Part shown: positions 26,101-39,804 of the stretch, piece after piece
Position numbering within the stretch: the first letter of the stretch is position 1
How the letters are laid out: every line of letters starts with the position of its first letter
Made by a program: the position numbers and the translations under genes
The notes under the pieces: model-generated
The model's input: the letters and a program-made list of their open reading frames with translations, nothing else
The model's database searches: none
Told to the model about the DNA's origin: nothing
Assembly (NCBI GenBank): GCA_963514095.1
Contig: OY741271.1
Span: 8,966,476-9,030,475 of the forward strand
Direction: 5' to 3'
DNA length: 64,000 bases
From: Eutrigla gurnardus
Taxonomy: Eukaryota; Chordata; Actinopteri; Perciformes; Triglidae

Positions 26101-26420
26101 TTGGGCTCATAATGTAATTTTAATGACACTGTAATAGCCTAATAATGAGCAGCCAATAATCATCATTTGCCTAATGGGCATAGCTTCACAGCTAATCACT
26201 TGGACATGGATGTGGATTTCAGTCTTCACCCGTAGATGTGATGGCACCACGGTCATAAAGCAGCAGTTATCAGCGGGACTTCCATAAGTGACGATGAGAG
26301 GGGTTTATGTTTCCAATTAAATGTTGAGTGAATTTTTCAGACAATTACGTTCCTATCAACTGCCTTTTTGTGCTTATATTCAAGATGACAATAGCACATT
26401 TAATTGACTCTGTTATGTTC
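26101..26420. promoter_or_regulatory. TAAT-rich segment, possible conserved non-coding element
   Basis: Low-repeat AT-rich sequence with many TAAT/ATTA words (GTAATTTTAATGACA, CTAATAATGAG, CCAATAATCATCATT, GCTAATCAC, CCAATTAAATG). This composition is typical of vertebrate conserved non-coding DNA, but conservation is not testable here. Confidence 0.2.
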
Positions 26421-26771
26421 CCACCTTAAATGGCAATTGTGAGTCTTTTTCAATCACTGAATTTGTGTCCTCTGGTCCACACGTACTGGCATGGTTTTTA
26501 ATTAGCCAGCTACAAGGCAAGGGCCCCTGGTCTGGTCAGGTTAGGTACTCCTTTTATTATGTGACAGTGTCAGCATTACGTGAAAGCTTTGTATAGAGTA
26601 AAGGAACTGCAACATCAAGATGATTCCAAAAATGTGTTTCTGTCAGCCTTTATCACATCTTCCTTTGTTTTCAATATCTCAACTTTTATTCTTTACCCAA
26701 GTTTAAGAACTTTTTACCCCATTCTTTCCCTCCATGCTGATGTTGATACTGTTGGTACACCGCTTTGGTCC

Positions 26772-26880
26772 AGACTAGAGATGAGATGCACCAATAATGA
26801 TATGGGTCTGATACTGATTCAAATAAAACGATCAGGTGTCAGTGAACATAAGCCAATCTGGTAATCAGATACCAGTATTT
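26772..26880. repeat. hAT-type element end remnant
   Basis: ACTAGAGATGAGATGCACCAATAATG followed by GATATGGGTCTGATACTGATTC and a later CAGATACCAGTATTTT resembles the degenerate 'gatgcaccgat...gccgataccgat' ends of common fish hAT-like elements. The right end was not found. Confidence 0.4.
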
Positions 26881-27047
26881 TAATAAATAATAGCTCATTA
26901 CATTTTATATATATGCAATAGCTTTATTTTGTTTTAGAAGTTAAGAAAGCAATACTTAATTTTGATTGACTTCTAGTGCCAAGTCAATAGATTTTATGAC
27001 CTAATGTCTACAAAAGTAATACCCATCAGTTTCAGTGATTTGTGTTC

Positions 27048-27190
27048 AGTGCTAATTTTCAAACATTAGCATGCTAACCAGCTTACCATCAGCATTTTAG
27101 CATTGTTGTTTTGAGCATGTAAGCGTTAACATTTAGCTCAAAGCACCTGAGAACAGGTCATAAGCATGCCGGTAGACTAGTCTGGTTTAT
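27048..27190. repeat. Common fish dispersed repeat (GCTAACATTTAGC type)
   Basis: Words such as ATTAGCATGCTAACCAGC, AGCATTTTAGCATTG and AACATTTAGCTCAAAGCACC follow one another, as in a well-known teleost repeat rich in 'gctaacatttagctcaaagcac'. The copy is degenerate; family name not known to me. Confidence 0.5.
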
Positions 27191-28278
27191 AAGGAAGCTT
27201 TTTCAACATTTTCATACTTGAGATAATTTGTTCTAACATCCTGACATGAATTACTAAACTTCTTTTAGTCATTTCTGACATATTTTATATACCTGCTGAC
27301 CTCTGCTATACTAATGTGATTATCATCTACAGATGACATTTATAGGATGCTGATTACTGAACACCACGCTGTTTCCAATCACTCAGGGAGACCAGGAATT
27401 ACATGAATGTAAAGCATTGGGCGTTTATGTTGGCCTGACATCTTTGTGCTCCCATTTTTCTCAAGAAGGTCGATGTCTTGAAAGCTTCACGGTGAAATGC
27501 TCACACTATTAATGACGGCTAATAAAAGTTTCATACCGCAAACTTTATGTGGGCTGTAATACAACCTGTTTTTTCTCCATCAGTGCCTGTCGACACTGTC
27601 AGCGGATAGTCAATACGCAGAAACTCTTTGGTTGTGCTGGAATACTTAGGGGATGGTGTGACATCTTGGAAAGAGACACCAGCTTTTAGGTTTAAATCTT
27701 CCTGTCATCAAGTTTATACCGTGCTGAAGTGTCCTTGTCTAAGACGTCTCCCCCTCCTGTTGATCTGTGACAGGTCCTGAACTCAAACCTCCCTGGAGGG
27801 TTTCAAGACAAAACTCCCCAAGAATCACACAATTTGATATTGTTCATCATAGTGTTGTTAGCGGGAACACGTCCACTTGACATGCTGTCTGCTCTTCACT
27901 GCTGCCTGTCTCTTTCTGTCTGTTTTAGTAGATTGATGGATTGTAATTCCTCCATTGTCCCCCCCGTGGACACTCGGTATGTAACCAAACCCCTCAACTC
28001 ACAAAATGGCTTCACCAGATGACTGCAGCAGGAGAGCGATCCTGCAACGAATTCCACCTCTCCTCCGTCTCAAAGTCTTGACGGCTCCCCTTTCACTTTG
28101 CTTTATGTCTGCTCTTGAGTCACAGACGTGAGCGTAATAGCGAGAACCTGAGCATCCTGCTCACAAAACGCCAGCGGTGGGTACAATGGCGTTGTTGTCT
28201 CTGGTCTTTATTGTGGCTAGTCTATAAAAAATGTTTCACCTCGTGAAAGACGGGGTGTGGTGGGAGGTGTTAGTTTAA

Positions 28279-28301
28279 GTGTGTGTGTGTGTGTGTGTGT
28301 T
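28279..28301. repeat. (GT)11 microsatellite
   Basis: Short perfect GT run. Confidence 0.95.
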
Positions 28302-28431
28302 TGGAGCCCTCTCTCTGTTTTCCTCATTCACTGTTTTCTTTTTTCCTCTGACAAGTTACGTCATATTGGGGAAGTTTGTCGCTGGCTGGAAACTTGGTGC
28401 ACACATTCACAAACAGCAAATACACAGCTTT

Positions 28432-30232
<1,801 letters not shown>

Positions 30233-30264
30233 ACACACACACACACACACGCACACACACACAC
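30233..30264. repeat. (AC)n microsatellite
   Basis: AC run with one GCAC interruption. Confidence 0.95.
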
Positions 30265-30349
30265 TGCAGACATAAGTGCTTGCGCACACACCCATCTGCA
30301 TTAACCCCCAGGCATGGCTGTTGAACACCCCATCAGAGGCTCACTATAT

Positions 30350-30560
30350 GAGGCAGCATGTTGATTACAGCATTTAATTAGTGGTTTGTGACATGACTAA
30401 TCTGTGATGTTATTAAATCCACCCAGAGCCAATTAGACTGATTATACGTTGCTCTCCTGGTCCATTATACAAGAGGCTGGCCATGTTTGCTAATAGAGTG
30501 GTCTGATTTGGATTTTGGAGGTTAGTCTCATTTCTTTCAGCGATGGCCTCCCTCGGCTGA
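30350..30560. promoter_or_regulatory. Possible conserved non-coding element
   Basis: Non-repetitive segment with TTTAATTAGTGG, GACTAATCTG, GCCAATTAGACTGATTA and GCTAATAGAG words. The density of homeodomain-like cores suggests regulatory DNA, but only by composition. Confidence 0.2.
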
Positions 30561-30879
30561 GAAGCAATTATAATTTGAATGGGGTTTTGGTTCAATGAAA
30601 AGAGGTGTGTGGTTAAGACGTGCTTAAGACAGGTGCAGCGGTTTGTTAAACCCTTAAAAACAACGACAGTGGGATTGTTATCACTAACTATATGTCTTTA
30701 CACTTCCTCTCTTTTCAATATTATTTTGTTGAATTACATCACCATTAACAACAAAAACAACCCATTAAGATAAAACAATAATAACACTGGGTTTGCCAAC
30801 AGAAATCAGAAACGCGTAACAAAACATTAACAGATTTCCCTAACGGTAGTTATTTGTAGTCATTTAAAATAATATGGTA

Positions 30880-31207
30880 ATGCAGTTAAAAAATAAACTT
30901 GTTTATTTTATCGTCACAACGGAACAGAGGAACATGAAAATACATTAAAGTTCTGATAAATAAAATTTATAAAAATACAAACTTAAGATATAAAACTTAA
31001 AGTCCTTTGAACAAAAACACAATAACAACAACACCAAACACAAAGTTATTAAATTCTGTTAAGTTCTATAAGGGTGTTTCGTCCGTTTTTATTTTATTTT
31101 TAAAATATTAATTTATCGGCCATTATAAATGCTGATACCGATAGTTTGGAAAATGCCTAATATCGGCCAATAATATCGGCCTGCCGATATATCGGTCGGG
31201 CTCTAAC
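30880..31207. repeat. hAT-type element remnant ending in ATATCGG motifs
   Basis: An AT-rich body ends with repeated TATCGGCC words and a terminal CCGATATATCGGTCGGGCTCTA (31186-31207, in two parts), the typical end of a frequent teleost hAT-like repeat. The opposite terminus (TAGAGCCCGACCG) was not found on the left, so the copy is 5'-truncated or decayed. Confidence 0.5.
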
Positions 31208-33026
31208 AGTCATTTTACCCGGATGCATAGAAGAGAAGTCTTCTCTTGCAATTTCAAACTTTTGAACAAGTTACTGTATGGATGTCATGATTGAACATGT
31301 GATTACAGTGCACCAGTAATGAACCACACACTGCTCTCACATTTTCATGTGGAGGTGCAAACAATGTTTTTTCTCCCAAACCAAATGGCATAATCAATTT
31401 CTTCAGAGCACATTCACACCGGCTACCATCGTCAATGAGAGGAGCCTTCAATAAGCGACCGTGAATAATCAAAACACTACACATCAGTAGCATTCCCAGA
31501 GCTTTTTATCACAGCTCATGGTCTTCATCATACGTCTAGAGTTTGCTCAGTCATCACGTGACCTACAGAAAGTTTTGATCACGTGATAACAGGTGGTTGT
31601 AAAGATGGTCTTCGTCTTGATCTTGCTCCATCGGCCCACTGAGTCCTGCTTACATGACAGGTCTTTTTTGCACATTATGTATACGTGTATGTCAAGTGAC
31701 AGCAACTTTAGAAAACAAAGGGATTGTGATGATGAAATCACTCAGTGATGAAGGCACATAAACGTCTGCATGAAAAGGCATTCATAAGTTATTGCCATCT
31801 CCAATTTGTCAGCGTGGCTGGCACTTATAGTTTGCTTAATGACATGTCAGAGCACGGAGACGCGTGATTTGCTGATCACCACCATCAAGTAGCTATAAGT
31901 TCATCAAGCTACAGTCGGCAGGAATCGTCAATCCGTCATACGTGTCATTCATTTTTTTTATGTCACATCCTCCGTCAACCGCAGTTGTCAGTGGAGTCAT
32001 TATTCATGTGTAATGCTCGCAGCTTTCTTCGGCGTTGAGGACCTGGGCCGTGCAGGGACTTGTCTCCGGGTGAAGTCATGCTTGGAGGCTACAGATTCCT
32101 GCCTGTGGTGGTTTGGAATTCCGACAGCTGGTTTGGACGGATGGATGAGGACTGTTGATGTAAAATCAAACAAATCAATCATCTCAAAGTCAAACTGCTC
32201 AGCAGCTGCTGGAGGAAACTTCTTTTGCCGCCTTTTCGCAGATTCGTTGATTCTCCCGCTTGCGGCAACCTCTGGTGTCCTTTACTGGAGATGAAATGGC
32301 ACAAGCATTTCATCCCAGAGGATTATGGTGAAGGTGTGCCGAGTCAGCAGTGCTTTCTATCGCATGTAATGACCTGCTCTTCAAAAGGGGCTGGAGAGAG
32401 ATTAGAGGGATATATGTTGACATTGACATAGACTCTGACACTAACAAGATAACCATTTTTTTTTTCTTTTTTTCTTAAAATAGAAATTCAATTCAGCAAT
32501 GTCAGCAAATTGAAAGAAAAGTGCGATCATTTCTCAGGTTGATATTCTTGCCTTATAAAAACAATTTGGGACTCATGTAGGGATGTGACGATCCCCCCAA
32601 AAAACACTGAATTTTTGTTGTCAGAATAATCATAAATATGGTCACGAGCGACTTCTCTCTCTCTGTCTAGTTTGCTTTCATGAAAATTGATTATTCTTTA
32701 TTTATGCAGGGAAACTTTATGATTTCTAATCATCTAATTGGATTATTTTTCACAAAAAAAGATGCGTGTCTTATCTGTGACACAATGCAATTAATTTCAA
32801 AATATAAAGTACGTTTTAAGCATTTTTTTTATTTGGTTAATATCATGAATGGCAATCATTTTTGCAAGGAGGAAATTGTGGCAATGTGGCTTTCCGTTTT
32901 AAGGTGAGGAAGTGAGTTGTACTTGTCTTGCGTAGGGATTCATAATGAGGTGGAATCTTCCAGGAGAAGGAAAAGAGAAGGCTGAGAGGAGCTCCATGCA
33001 TTTGTATGCAGCACAGGGCAGCTTAC
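31208..33026. other. Non-coding stretch
   Basis: No recognised gene. The 31900-32330 part is richer in CpG and carries an open frame of 93 codons (32013-32294, +) with no recognisable domain. Homopolymer T at 32458-32474. Confidence 0.5.
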
Positions 33027-33111
33027 CTTCGCCAGCCAACACTCACAGGAAGGTTTCTCATCAGCTCTCATTGTCAGCCAGAACACTTAAGACGATTGCT
33101 TCCCCGCTGAC
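33027..33111 (-). other. Candidate non-coding exon, minus strand
   Basis: On the minus strand a long pyrimidine-rich tract (complement of the GAGA-rich 33130-33230) leads to ACGCATTTCAG|GTCAGC. After 85 nt comes a strong donor GCGAAG|GTAAGC. All three frames contain stops, so this would be a UTR, lncRNA or poison exon. The tract could be simple low-complexity sequence imitating an acceptor. Confidence 0.2.
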
Positions 33112-33405
33112 CTGAAATGCGTGGGAGGTTGAGATGAAAGGATGTAGAGAGCGAGAGAGAGGACAGGGTGGAGGGAGCGAAAAAAGGACAGGGGTGAAAG
33201 GAAGACAGTGATGGGGAGAGGAAAAGAGATGCAGGGCGTTGGTACATGCTGATATCTCCACTGTGACATGATTCCTTCTGTACTTTCTTGTGATCTTCAA
33301 ACACAAGTCGGCTGAACTATCCAACTGTTGAGAAACAAAAAAGAGAGGAAACATTAAACTACAAGGACAGTCAGGGAATCTCCAGACTTATTTTTTTTTA
33401 AAAAG

Positions 33406-34423
33406 TGGTTGCCGGGCTGGGGGCTGTAGGTGGTGAAGTAGTAGCACTGTCACCTCACAGCGAGAGGGTCCCGGGTTAGATTCCCGGGTCGGGTTTGGGT
33501 TCCTTCTGTGTGGAGTTTGCATGTTCTTCCGTGAGCGTGGGTTCTCTCCGGGTTCTCCAGCTTCCTCCCACATTCCAAAGACATGCAGGATGGACCTGTC
33601 TGTCTCTACATGTCTCCCTGTGATAGACTGGTTACCTGTCTGTCTCTACATGTCTCCCTGTAATAGACTGGTTACCTGTCTGTCTCTACATGTCAGCCCT
33701 GTGATAGACTGGTTACCTGTCTGTCTCTACATGTCTCCCTGTGATAGACTGGTTACCTGTCTGTCTCTACATGTCGGCCCTGTGATAGACTGCTTACCTG
33801 TCTGTCTCTACATGTCAGCCCTGTGATAGACTGGTTACCTGTCTGTCTCTACATGTCAGCCCTGTGATAGACTGGTTACCTGTCTGTCTCTACATGTCAG
33901 CCCTGTGATAGACTGGTTACCTGTCTGTCTCTACATGTCTCCCTGTGATAGACTGGTTACCTGTCTGTCTCTACATGTCAGCCCTGTGATAGACTGGTTA
34001 CCTGTCTGTCTCTACATGTCTCCCTGTGATAGACTGGTTACCTGTCTGTCTCTACATGTCAGCCCTGTGATAGACTGGTTACCTGTCTGTCTCTACATGT
34101 CTCCCTGTGATAGACTGGTTACCTGTCTGTCTCTACATGTCAGCCCTGTGATAGACTGGTTACCTGTCTGTCTCTACATGTCAGCCCTGTGATAGACTGG
34201 TTACCTGTCTGTCTCTACATGTCAGCCCTGTGATAGACTGGTTATCTGTCTGTCTCTACATGTCAGCCCTGTGATAGACTGGTTACCTGTCTGTCTCTAC
34301 ATGTCAGCCCTGTGATAGACTGGTTACCTGTCTGTCTCTACATGTCTGCCCTGTGATAGACTTCAGCCCCCCGTGACCCTGAATACAGGATAAGCGGTAG
34401 ACGATGGATGGTTGCCGGGCTGG
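33406..34423 (+). mobile_element. SINE-like insertion with 15-bp target-site duplication
   Basis: TGGTTGCCGGGCTGG occurs exactly at 33406-33420 and 34409-34423, framing the insertion. The left part carries 'gtagcactgtcacctcacagcgagagggtcccgggttagattcccgg' (in pieces). GGGTTAGATTCCC resembles a Pol III B box. Then come TGTGTGGAGTTTGCATGTTC and GGGTTCTCTCCGGGTTCTCC. The right part reads CCCCCCGTGACCCTGAATACAGGATAAGCGG and GATGGATGG. This head/tail combination is an abundant teleost repeat. Most of the 988-bp insert is the internal minisatellite. Name of the family uncertain. Confidence 0.8.
33595..34362. repeat. 40/41-bp minisatellite, 19 copies, inside the SINE
   Basis: Unit core: CTGTCTGTCTCTACATGTC + (TCCCTG or AGCCCTG) + TGATAGACTGGTTAC. 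Unit starts fall at 33595, 33635, 33675, 33716, 33756, 33797, 33838 and so on to 34327. Six units are 40 bp (TCTCCCTG type) and the others 41 bp (CAGCCCTG type). Units 9-14 alternate strictly between the types, a higher-order dimer. One unit has GCTTACC, one CGGCCC, one GTTATC. Open frames over this array (CLYMSPCDRLVT-like peptides) are artefacts of the repeat. Confidence 0.97.
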
Positions 34424-35200
34424 CTTATTAGCTTTTGGTTGCCGAAACTGAAAATATGGTTGGCATGTTCATAGTTTGAGTAATTCCAATACTATGAGGT
34501 TTTATGTCAGCTTAATACTATAACCGAGTGAAGTTGATGAGTCACTTATCGAGGTAGCTTTGAATCTTCCGTCCAGCTCAAAGATTCCAGGATGCTTCAC
34601 CTCCCAATGCTTCACAAATGCCCTTTTTCCCTTCAGGTTCATCTGGTTCTTCGTCAGTAGAATTAAATTGCACATTCATTAATGATGGTCGAACTCTTCA
34701 CCCCACATTCAAGCAACTTCAAACAGATGCGTTGCGTGCGCCAGTCAAAGCTCTAAGAGCAACATCTGAATATCACTAAAAAAGAAATACTTTCTTGCGC
34801 CTGTTTTGCTGATGCTGTCCCTATTGTATACTGTATGTTCAGAAGTGGCAAAAAAAGGCAAGAATTGATTGACATTTTCTGAAAATGGTTGCCAATGGCT
34901 ACCTGCCAGCCCTTACTGTGAAGCCCTGAGCCAAATCAATTAATAGTGACGAATAAACCTGTCAACAATTTTAGTGTCTGGTTTTAGAGGAAATGGAAAT
35001 GTATGGGATTTGTGGCCGGACTGCCTGGATATATGCAGGCCTCTCTCTACGATCGTGTACAGCCATACTCAGGTGTCTCTGTGTGAGTGTGTTTCTATGT
35101 GTGTGTGCATGCACCGGCCGGCCAGTCAGTTCACCGCTGAATGAAGTCTCTTTCATTTTTTTGGAGGTGGATGAGAGGTGGATGCACTTCATTAACCTCG

Positions 35201-35207
<7 letters not shown>
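34424..35207. other. Non-coding stretch
   Basis: AT-rich; nothing recognised apart from scattered GGTTGCC words resembling the neighbouring insertion target. Confidence 0.55.

Positions 35208-35245
<38 letters not shown>
35208..35245. repeat. (CA)~19 microsatellite
   Basis: Perfect run followed by ATACACACTTACACA. Confidence 0.97.
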
Positions 35246-35250
<5 letters not shown>

Positions 35251-36406
35251 ACTTACACAAGGAGAGTAGAAAAAGACACAGGCTACATTGAGGGCGGAAG
35301 TAACTAAAGCACATGCCAGGCGGATGAAGATGGATGGCAACCTTTTCACTGGGTGCTTTATCTCGGCCCACACAAGACAAAAACAGCAGCTTTGTCCACG
35401 TCCCTTTCTGTTTTTCCAGTGGAGAATAGAGAGACAATGTCCAATGACTAAAGACCCTGACGTTTATGGATATTAATGATATGTCGGTTGGGCTGCAGAT
35501 AGAGCTGCGGTGCGGTCATTGAAAGCTGAAACAATGCCTGCTATGAAACGTCGGTGTAATTCACAACATTTCCATCTTAATAAGCTCTGTATGTTTGTGC
35601 TGAGATTATGTTTTTAGATTTGAAAAAATGTTAGTTTCAACTTCAGTTTAACTTGTTTTAGGAGTCGATACAAATAGGTGTCGGTATGTTAAAACAAGGC
35701 CCATTCCTCACTACCATGGAGTACCGAGTCTGGAGACGGTGTTTATCTGTTTTGGGAAGGAAATCAAATGATCTCTCCCCAATGATGAATTGTTTTCACT
35801 TAAAAAAACTTTATAAAAAAATCACAACTGTATTGTGAACTTTTATCTGGCGGTTATTCTTTCAATTAATCCGTTGACTGCATGTTCCCAAAACTATCAG
35901 AAAAAAGCTCCAATCCAGAACCCAATTATAAAACAGATTTAACAGACAGGTCTGCCGTTTTGTATTAATGCATGACAAATGACTAAAACAATTACTTGAT
36001 TATTATTTTAGCTGATTAAGTTTGTGTCAATCATTCATAGTTAGCAAGAACTCTTCAGTCACCTCATTATTTGCACAGCTGCCGACCTTTAGCGCTGCAG
36101 GACAGCATGCTAAGTAGAATAAATGCCCTATAAGAGAATCCCTTTCACAGAATATAATGTTAAGTGTGAGTTGGTGAAGAATCTCTTATGTAGTCAATTT
36201 CGTCTGAAGCACATATGACAGCATACACTCATAACCATCGGAGAAGGAAGCGTGGGGATTGGATTTATTCTTGGGAAGCTAACCTTGAGATCATCACACA
36301 CAGCTGACCACCCAGCGAGGCCTGATCGACCAAACGCCATGGAAGTGGAGTTGATGGTGCCAGGAGGAGAGGGAGGGGAGCCTTGATTAAAGCTAAGCTA
36401 ATCAGC
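35246..36406. other. Non-coding stretch with hAT-like fragment
   Basis: The 35860-36020 part (CAATTAATCCGTTGACTG, AACAATTACTTGATTATTATT) recalls the decayed 'attaatcgatta' termini of a common fish hAT-like element. Otherwise featureless. Confidence 0.35.
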
Positions 36407-36427
36407 TAGGGTTAGGTTTAGGGTTAG
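36407..36427. repeat. Short telomere-like interstitial repeat
   Basis: AGGGTTAGGTTTAGGGTTAG contains two perfect TTAGGG-type words and one variant. Too short to indicate a former chromosome end. Confidence 0.6.
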
Positions 36428-36699
36428 CAACGGGAGGTCGGTGTCTGCTGTGCCGACATCTTTACAACCCCGACTCCATCGTGGCATCGCAGATCAATCT
36501 GGACTTGATAGTCGGACCGCGTGACGGAGCGCAGGACTCAAGAGGAGGTGGACTCTCTCACTGATGCTCAAACATAATCGACTTCTATGGACGTTTCCAC
36601 TATATATACATTTTTTAATGCTAAGACGTCGGCCGTATTAGCCCCCCTGAGAGTTGTTTTGTTGCAGCTGTTTGCATCCCTCCTGAAGCAGATTAAAAA

Positions 36700-36792
36700 A
36701 ATGCATGACAGCAATGCAAACGGGCTACATCTGCATTTCGCTGTGCAACCCTGTGTTGCATCATGCCAATAAATGATCCTTGAATCCTTGAC
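36700..36792 (+). repeat. LINE 3'-end-like fragment with short tail
   Basis: 'catttcgctgtgcaaccctgtgttgcatcatgccaataaatgatccttgaatccttgac' (read in parts) resembles the 3' end of fish non-LTR elements ending in CAATAAATGATCC. The tandem CCTTGAATCCTTGA looks like a two-unit 3' tail. Confidence 0.45.
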
Positions 36793-37952
36793 AGACTCCA
36801 GTTTTCTCCTCAGTTTTAGTGTGACTGTCTTTTCCTGCCCAATGTGTTTCGGTACGAAGAATCCTGACTGGACCCTCATTGACTTTTGCCTTTTTCACAC
36901 ACCGTGCTGCTCCTTCATTAACCAGCACACTGATTTCACAGTCCTCCCAGCAAGTGGGTGGACATTAATCAAATCATTATATCGCTCATCTGGCGAGTGC
37001 CTGCACCAGTCAGCAGCCAAGGACGTTCCACTTCTCTTCAATTACTGTCCTCTGCACGTCCTCTGCCTGCCGGCTAATAACTTCAGCCCGCATTCATCAT
37101 CAGGTCCAGATCTCTCATCTTTCCGCATCTTTGGATCAAAGTTTTCGCCTGACTCAAACAGAACGTTCTGGTCCCCGGTTTATGTGTGATAATTAGTGGA
37201 TCATGGGATGGCTGATGATGCCCATCTTCACCCTCATTTACCAGCACTCTCACGCCGGCTCTCTGTGGATCTCTCACTTTGCTGATGAATTTACGAGCTT
37301 GTTAAATGGCTAAATTAAAAGCCATTTCCTCTAATAGTGCAAGCTTTAGGAGCCATTAACGGATCGGTCTATTCCGCTAAAAGGGGGGAAGGCTGTGTTC
37401 CAGATATCGGTGGAAATTGTCTAAAGGGATGAGAAGGATGCAACATCTTAAAATAAAGGCGGGGTCAGGCAGAGGATTCAGTGATGTCATCAGGCACTGG
37501 GAAGCATGACTGGATGGGTTGCTTTATAGATGCCTCTGGTACTTTTTATTTCCCTGTGCCTTTTTGACTTTGACCAGACCGACATTAACTGCTTGGTTGG
37601 ATCACATAGCATGGCCCATTGCAAGGCTCAGCCATGCCAAGCCTGCGTTTAGCAGTGGACTCATGATCCAGATCCATTTGATGAATGCATCTGGGAGAAA
37701 GCCTTCACTGCTCAGCTGCCACAGAGAAAACTTGACATGCTTAATATGAGTTGGCACTTTTTGGAGCAATCTAATGTCCACTTTGTAGCCAGGTTTTACT
37801 GATGGGTCCAATTAGGAGTTTTCTGTGTTATCTGATCACCTACACTGTATTTCCACACCCAGTGCAAATTCACATGCAAGGTATTTGGATAGCATCGAAT
37901 AACTAATTAAAAAAAAATGTCATAATAATATCTATTGATGACCTGTACTGCA
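36793..37952. other. Non-coding stretch
   Basis: An open frame on + (36773-37189) is fairly long but starts in the LINE-like tail and shows no recognisable domain. Nothing else seen. Confidence 0.5.
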
Positions 37953-38038
37953 GAGAGCCACTAGGGGGCGATCAAGATGTTTTGGCTTTACTTTTAGGGA
38001 GCTTAGCATGTTCTCTATCTTTATATACAGTCTATGGT
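37953..38038 (+). repeat. Common fish dispersed repeat (GCCACTAGGGGGCGA type)
   Basis: GAGCCACTAGGGGGCGATC, AAGATGTTTTGGCTTTACTTTT and TCTTTATATACAGTCTATGG occur in order, as in a very frequent teleost repeat ending 'tatatacagtctatgg'. Family not named here. Confidence 0.6.
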
Positions 38039-38710
38039 CAAACTCACAAATTATTAACTCTCATTCACACATTGTTTGATCGGGGCTCATAAATGCCAAC
38101 AGCAAAGGATTGCTTGTCAGATTTTGTTCTTAAGCTTTGTGTGGACATGGCCTGACGCTCTGCATGCACCTCGAGGTTGTTTGGAGGTTTGAGGAGAAAC
38201 AATCATCTTTTGCCACGGCTGGAATTTCAGGAACGTGGAGGCCGTCAGCCTCGCACCTTCCCATAATGTCATCAGCTGCAGGCCTCGCTGTAAAGGGACC
38301 ACAGAGGGGGAGCGCTAACACGGAGCCCCTTCATATCACGGCAACTCCCACCGTTGACTTTTCAACAAGGGCAAAGCAGCAGACTGTTGCAGGGCCTGTA
38401 GGGAGACAGACATGGACTGTCAGACTAGGAGTGGGAGGAAGGTCCGCGGCCTCCCTGTCAAAATAAGGAGAACACTCAAAGAAACAAAGAGGTGAGCCTT
38501 TGCGGCGTCTGGAGAGTCAAATGTTTTCACTCATGGAGAATCTTCTTCCAGGAATTTTTTAAATCACCAAATATGTGCTTTTAGATGAGCATTTCTGTCT
38601 GTATATGAAGGTAATTTAAAAGCATTTGATGTGGGCACTTAAGGAAGACAATTAGGATGTGCCCAAACTGGCAAATATTCACCTCATTTTATTTTCATGA
38701 CATCAGTGTT

Positions 38711-38734
38711 CCCCCCCCCCCCCCCCCCCCCCCC
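38711..38734. repeat. Poly-C tract, 24 bases
   Basis: Unusually long homopolymer C. Capable in principle of i-motif/G-quadruplex formation. Exact length is doubtful in any assembly. Confidence 0.95.
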
Positions 38735-39804
38735 GGCTGTCTATCTTGATGTCTGAGTTTAATCTCTTCCCTCACATTAACTCATCAAGGCTGGCCCGGG
38801 CCAACAGAGGAGCTGCAGAGTTGCCTTGCGTGAAATTACACCATTGTGATAAGATTCTCTTCTATATAACCACAGTGCCGCTGTGGTGCATATGCAAATG
38901 ACTCATTACAGAATGTAAGTGGCGGCTGTGCTCTGAGATTAAAACTTGACCAATTCTTTATGGACACGGTCATACACTCCCCGTTGCAGGAAAACAGTCG
39001 TACATGCTTGACACCCTTTCCCCCCTCACCTCTCCCTATATGTAGAACATAGATGACTAGAAAGACCAGGCAGAGGTGATGGATCTCACTGAGTGACCTC
39101 AGCGACTCATTTCCCATCAGCTGAGGTAACTCCACTGCGATGATGATAAACAAATTCAAGCTTTGCTTTTTCTCCTGGCGAGCAGTAATTTGGCAAAATC
39201 CGCCAAGGCCACATAAATTGGGGCGACATGAAGGATGTGTTCTATGAGGTAAACAAGTACCAAAGGGATCCTTCTGTCCTTTTTCTTGTCTCACCCTCCG
39301 GCCCATTTCTCAGCCTCTTATTTATTCAAGTGAGAAAAGGAGGGGACGGTGAAAGGCTTGTATACACCTCACAGCTGGAAACTGATAGGACTTTTTACAA
39401 CCCGCAGTGTCCTGTGTGTGAGAAAATGCAGTATTTGGTCCAAGTCCCCTCGGAACCCCCCCTCTCCCATTACTTGGCCCTATTTGTGGATGACCTAAAG
39501 GTTCTCCGGTTAAGACTCACATATGTTCTCTGAAGTTCCCATACCGTACATCCGTTTTGGAACCGGGGTCTGAAAAGGCTGCTTCCGTTCCTCCTGATGA
39601 TGTCTAGCTTACAACTGGTAGACCGTGAATGATTAACTACATTTTGTTGCATTTTGAATGTTTTACCCCAAAAATAAAATGTCAAAATGTTTTGGGTTTT
39701 TGGAGTAGGTTAATTACAGCATTTGCAGTCTGACTTTTTGGTTTTTCCTGTAAAGCCTTGACCAATGACCAGTGAAAACAGGGAGGCATTTGAAAGCGTA
39801 CAAT

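Noticed and set aside
36407..36427. Telomere-like TTAGGG words
   Set aside because: About three units only; too short to suggest a chromosome-fusion scar.
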